This document shows positions 61,883-64,000 of a stretch of 64,000 bases of DNA, piece by piece. The notes under the pieces were generated by a model. The model ran no database searches. It saw nothing but the letters and a program-made list of their open reading frames with translations, and was not told where the DNA came from. Position 1 is the first letter of the stretch, and the number at the start of each line of letters is the position of its first letter. Made by a program: the position numbers and the translations under genes. This stretch comes from an uncultured Bacteroidales bacterium. GTDB lineage: Bacteria; Bacteroidota; Bacteroidia; Bacteroidales; P3. The DNA lies in NCBI GenBank assembly GCA_937901525.1, contig CALDHX010000015.1:1-64000 (forward strand), read 5' to 3'.

Positions 61883-61950
61883 CAAAGAAAAAATAAAAAA
61901 AAGCAAAGAAAAAAATTTTTTTTTCTTTGCTTTTTTTTATTTTTTCTTTG
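61883..61950. terminator. Perfect 68-base palindrome, terminator and 21-bp array
   Basis: The 34-base arms are perfectly complementary. Within each arm CAAAG cores (61883, 61904) and their complements CTTTG (ending 61929, 61950) are 21 bases apart. It lies right after the barrel gene; probably a terminator on both strands. Confidence 0.85.
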
Positions 61951-61979
61951 TAAAATTTTGTTGGTTAAATATCTTTTTT

Positions 61980-61987
61980 TAACTTTG
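61980..61987 (+). promoter_or_regulatory. -7 element TAACTTTG of the Cys-rich lipoprotein locus
   Basis: TAnnTTTG plus C, with a 95-base leader before the ATG at 62082. Confidence 0.65.
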
Positions 61988-61995
61988 CCAACAAT

Positions 61996-62035
61996 AAGGC
62001 TATAGGCCTTACAAGGAGGAACTGAAAATCCTATA
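61996..62035 (+). promoter_or_regulatory. Structured leader of the lipoprotein gene (tentative)
   Basis: AAGGC/GCCTT (61996-62000 with 62006-62010) competes with TATAGG/CCTATA (62001-62006 with 62030-62035). An AGGAGG run (62014-62019) is 63 bases before the ATG, too far to be its ribosome site. No known riboswitch is recognised. Confidence 0.35.
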
Positions 62036-62081
62036 AAAAAGAGTAAGACATTTTAATAAAAAATAAAAAATTAATTGCGCT

Positions 62082-62324
62082 ATGAAAAAAGTATTAGTTT
62101 TAATGGGAGCTTTCTTAGCTTTCGCAGCTTGCACACCTAAATCAGATTGTGATTGTACAATATCAGCTGATATGGTTTCTGTAGATATCTTCACTGAAGA
62201 AGCAGCTACAATAGTAGAATTTGAAAAACCTTGTGAAGAAGCTACTTGGGAAGATGTAACTCTACCTGAAGAATGGGCTGATGCAGCTGAACTTGGATTA
62301 ACTTTAAGCTGCGTAGAACGCTAA
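62082..62324 (+). CDS. Small Cys-rich lipoprotein, copy 1
   Basis: 80 residues. A signal peptide with a lipobox (AFLAFAACTPK) makes Cys17 the probable lipidated residue. The mature chain has SDCDCT just after it, a Cys in EKPCEEAT and a final SCVER: four Cys beyond the lipid anchor, enough for two disulfides. The rest is acidic. No database family is recognised. It pairs with a paralogue 70 bases downstream and a thiol-oxidase-like membrane protein, which suggests a disulfide relationship. It ends before a terminator. Confidence 0.8.
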   Translation: MKKVLVLMGAFLAFAACTPKSDCDCTISADMVSVDIFTEEAATIVEFEKPCEEATWEDVTLPEEWADAAELGLTLSCVER

Positions 62325-62345
62325 TCAAAAGTTAAAGGATTTATA

Positions 62346-62378
62346 AAGGAATGCCCTTATTGGGTATTCCTTTTTTTG
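62346..62378 (+). terminator. Intrinsic terminator or attenuator between the lipoproteins
   Basis: AAGGAATGCCC and GGGTATTCCTT (one G-T) form a stem with a TTATT loop and a T run, 22 bases after the first lipoprotein stop. Partial read-through could lower the downstream genes. Confidence 0.85.
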
Positions 62379-62397
62379 AATAAAAATGAAATTGGAA

Positions 62398-62598
62398 ATG
62401 AAAAAGATTTTAGTAGCACTTTCTTTTGTAATGGGTTGTGCATTTTTTACTGCTTGTTCTGAAACTTCTGATTGCGAATGCTCTTATGGAGAAGGTGTTT
62501 ATCAATATTATGATTGGACAGGAAGTTGTTCAGATATAGTTTTTGATCTAACAAAAGCAGAAATTGGAGATAGTCCTTTTGTTTGTGTAGAAATTTAG
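62398..62598 (+). CDS. Small Cys-rich lipoprotein, copy 2
   Basis: 66 residues from the ATG at 62398 (an ATG at 62386 adds MKLE before it). The lipobox is FFTACSE; the mature chain repeats the pattern of copy 1: SDCECS soon after the lipid Cys, a middle Cys in WTGSCSD and the end VCVEI. Length between Cys differs but the order is conserved, so these are paralogues. The membrane oxidoreductase gene starts seven bases after its stop. Confidence 0.78.
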   Translation: MKKILVALSFVMGCAFFTACSETSDCECSYGEGVYQYYDWTGSCSDIVFDLTKAEIGDSPFVCVEI

Positions 62599-62604
62599 TT
62601 CGTT

Positions 62605-63525
62605 ATGGATTTCAAGAAAATAGGTTTAATAGCTGTAAGGATACTTATAGGTATTGTTTTTATTGCTTCTGCTGTTACAAAGTATGTTTCAATAGAGGCT
62701 TTTGATATGTTCGTTTTTGAACATGAGTTGTTTTCTTGGAATCTGACTAATTTTGTAACAAGAATACTTATTGCTTGTGAGGCTTGTTTGGGATTGATGC
62801 TTGTTTTTGGCATTTATCCTAAATTGTCTCGTTGGCTAACGGTTGGTAGTCTTGGTATTTTTACTATTTATGTTTTATTAAAACCTTATTTCTTTGAGGT
62901 CGATTCGGAGAATTGTCATTGTTTTGGTGATGTTCTCATATTGTCGGATTCTCAAACGATAGTTAAGAATCTAATTCTTTTAGTTCTTTCTATTGGTTTA
63001 TTCTTTGAAAAGGGTTGGCAAACAAAGTATGCAAAATATATATTGATTGCTTGTATGATAGCTCCGCTTGCAACGGCTTTTATTGTGCGTCCGCCGGATA
63101 TGATTGTGCATAAGCTTTATGGAAAGCAGATAGAGTTGGATATGGAAGTCTTTAATAAGCTTATTGTTTTAGATGAGGTTAAAGATTTGAAGATAACCGA
63201 GGGTAAGAAAGTGCTTTGTCTTTATTCTACTGCTTGTAAGCATTGTAAACGAACAGCAATTAAACTTGATGTAATGATTAAGCGTCATGATTTAAATAAA
63301 GATAAGTTTGTTGTTTTGTTTTGGGGTAAGAAAGAAAATATGGATTTGTTTTATAAGGAGACTGGTGCTGAGTTGTTGCCAACAGGTAAGGTTCCTCCTT
63401 TGGCATTTCTTGCTGCAACGAAAGGAAGACAACCTATTATTGTCTTAATGGAAAACGGAAAGGTTGTTGATTTGTATAAATCAATCAATATAGATGAGCA
63501 AAGAATAGTTGAGTTCCTTAAATAG
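62605..63525 (+). CDS. MauE/DoxX-type membrane protein fused to a thioredoxin-like domain
   Basis: 306 residues. The N-terminal half has about four membrane helices and the NCHCFGD motif of MauE-type proteins (redox-associated DoxX relatives); the C-terminal half, after about residue 180, is periplasmic, with a thioredoxin-like CKHC in STACKHCKRTAIKL. Together this looks like a membrane electron-transfer module for disulfide formation or reduction. Seven bases upstream are two small proteins with conserved Cys pairs that could be its substrates or partners. No terminator follows; porX starts 71 bases later. Confidence 0.82.
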   Translation: MDFKKIGLIAVRILIGIVFIASAVTKYVSIEAFDMFVFEHELFSWNLTNFVTRILIACEACLGLMLVFGIYPKLSRWLTVGSLGIFTIYVLLKPYFFEVDSENCHCFGDVLILSDSQTIVKNLILLVLSIGLFFEKGWQTKYAKYILIACMIAPLATAFIVRPPDMIVHKLYGKQIELDMEVFNKLIVLDEVKDLKITEGKKVLCLYSTACKHCKRTAIKLDVMIKRHDLNKDKFVVLFWGKKENMDLFYKETGAELLPTGKVPPLAFLAATKGRQPIIVLMENGKVVDLYKSINIDEQRIVEFLK

Positions 63526-63596
63526 TTTTTTCTTGTTTGTTTTATAACATTTTTCTATAAAATAACGTTCTACTCACATATTGTAATTTATTAGAT

Positions 63597-64000
63597 ATGG
63601 TAAAGATTCTTTGGGTAGATGACGAAAAAGATTTGTTAAAGCCTTATGTTTTGTTCCTTGAAACAAAGGGATATGCTTTTTCTCTTGCTATTGATGGCAA
63701 TGAGGCTTTGGATATATTGGCAGAGGAGAAAATAGATATTGTTTTCTTAGATGAAAATATGCCTGGACTTAGTGGTTTGGAGGTTCTTAATATTATAAAG
63801 GAGCGTTATCCTGCTCTTCCTATAATAATGATTACAAAGAGTGAGGAGGAACAAATTATGGAACAGGCTATTGGTTCAAAGATTTCGGATTATCTTATTA
63901 AACCAGTCAATCCAAATCAAATTCTTTTGACTTTGAAAAAGCATTTGGATACAAAACGTCTTGTGAGTGAGAAATCAACAATTAGTTATCAGCAAGAGTT
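63597..64000 (+). CDS. porX: T9SS response regulator PorX (cut by window edge)
   Basis: 134 codons are visible. MVKILWVDDEKDLLKPYVLFLETKGY, phospho-acceptor Asp52 in FLDENMPGLSGLEVLN, MITKSEEEQIMEQAIGSKISDYLIKPVNPNQILL and then HLDTKRLVSEKSTISYQQE match PorX far beyond a generic receiver; the PglZ-like C-terminal half lies outside. PorX with PorY controls type IX secretion genes. The C25 protease in this window carries a T9SS signal, so both belong to one pathway. The frame lacks a stop only because the window ends. Confidence 0.92.
   Translation, partial: MVKILWVDDEKDLLKPYVLFLETKGYAFSLAIDGNEALDILAEEKIDIVFLDENMPGLSGLEVLNIIKERYPALPIIMITKSEEEQIMEQAIGSKISDYLIKPVNPNQILLTLKKHLDTKRLVSEKSTISYQQE

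Overview
The window is a 64 kb piece of a low-GC (about one third G+C by eye) chromosome from a Bacteroidota bacterium, most likely a Bacteroidales. Reasons seen in the sequence: a complete six-gene Na+-NQR operon, a serine palmitoyltransferase/ceramide locus, a gingipain-like C25 protease with a type IX secretion (T9SS) C-terminal sorting domain, the start of the T9SS regulator porX, Bacteroidota-only families (DUF4271, a DUF6078-like protein, a 634-residue PurF-like protein), and at least 18 promoters carrying the Bacteroidota -7 element TAnnTTTG just upstream of genes. There is no rRNA, CRISPR array, prophage or intact transposase; two tRNAs (Gly-GCC, Leu-TAA) are present.

Layout. 1-3.4 kb: end of a surface-polysaccharide cluster (glycosyltransferase, wecB) running into polyprenyl synthase and clpP. 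3.4-4.1 kb: a decayed YoeB-type toxin with an intact antitoxin. 4.2-9.6 kb (minus): LpxL-like acyltransferase, dnaE, queG. 9.8-15.6 kb (minus): nqrABCDEF. 15.8-22.8 kb (minus): sppA, hutU, an M28 peptidase with a small secreted protein, nadA. 23.3-33 kb (plus): rpiB, deoC, serine palmitoyltransferase, a fused GNAT/SDR protein that looks like ceramide synthase plus ceramide reductase, a lipoprotein thioredoxin, recA, a nadE whose glutaminase cysteine is missing, and a PurF-like amidotransferase. 33-37.1 kb is an accessory zone: an AAA-DUF234-like ATPase, a DUF6078-like protein, and a DUF4365 nuclease-like gene lying between two identical 79-bp pieces of a beta-barrel gene. 36.9-41.8 kb (minus): S41 protease, transglutaminase-like protein and beta-barrel protein in one operon. 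41.9-49 kb (plus): PpiD-type foldase, AAA-DUF4143 ATPase, mutS, two tRNAs. 49-54.9 kb (plus): C25 protease, DUF4271, hemD, rnpA, yidD. 55-57.3 kb (minus): nitroreductase, purE and a P-loop/dCMP-deaminase fusion. 57.4-64 kb (plus): sufB, heptosyltransferase, mazG, MBL hydrolase, beta-barrel protein, two small Cys-rich lipoproteins with a MauE/thioredoxin fusion, and truncated porX.

How they fit together. Envelope biology dominates: sphingolipid synthesis, lipid A acylation, heptose transfer, outer-membrane barrels, periplasmic folding and proteolysis, disulfide chemistry, and T9SS secretion with its regulator. The rest is housekeeping for DNA replication and repair (dnaE, recA, mutS), NAD (nadA, nadE), purines (purE, PurF-like) and Fe-S assembly (sufB).

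The least expected pattern is non-coding. Several intergenic regions carry short tandem arrays with near-integral helical periods: exactly 21 bp (CAAAG/CTTAG/CTTTG plus A/T runs at five loci), 22 bp (ACTTCTTTGAAGTAAT-like at two loci), 23 bp and 32 bp. They sit next to promoters or 3-prime ends and are not explained by genes. Other leads are the ceramide fusion, the Cys-less NadE, the P-loop/deaminase fusion next to competing hairpins, the Cys-rich lipoprotein/thiol-oxidase locus and a parS-like palindrome.
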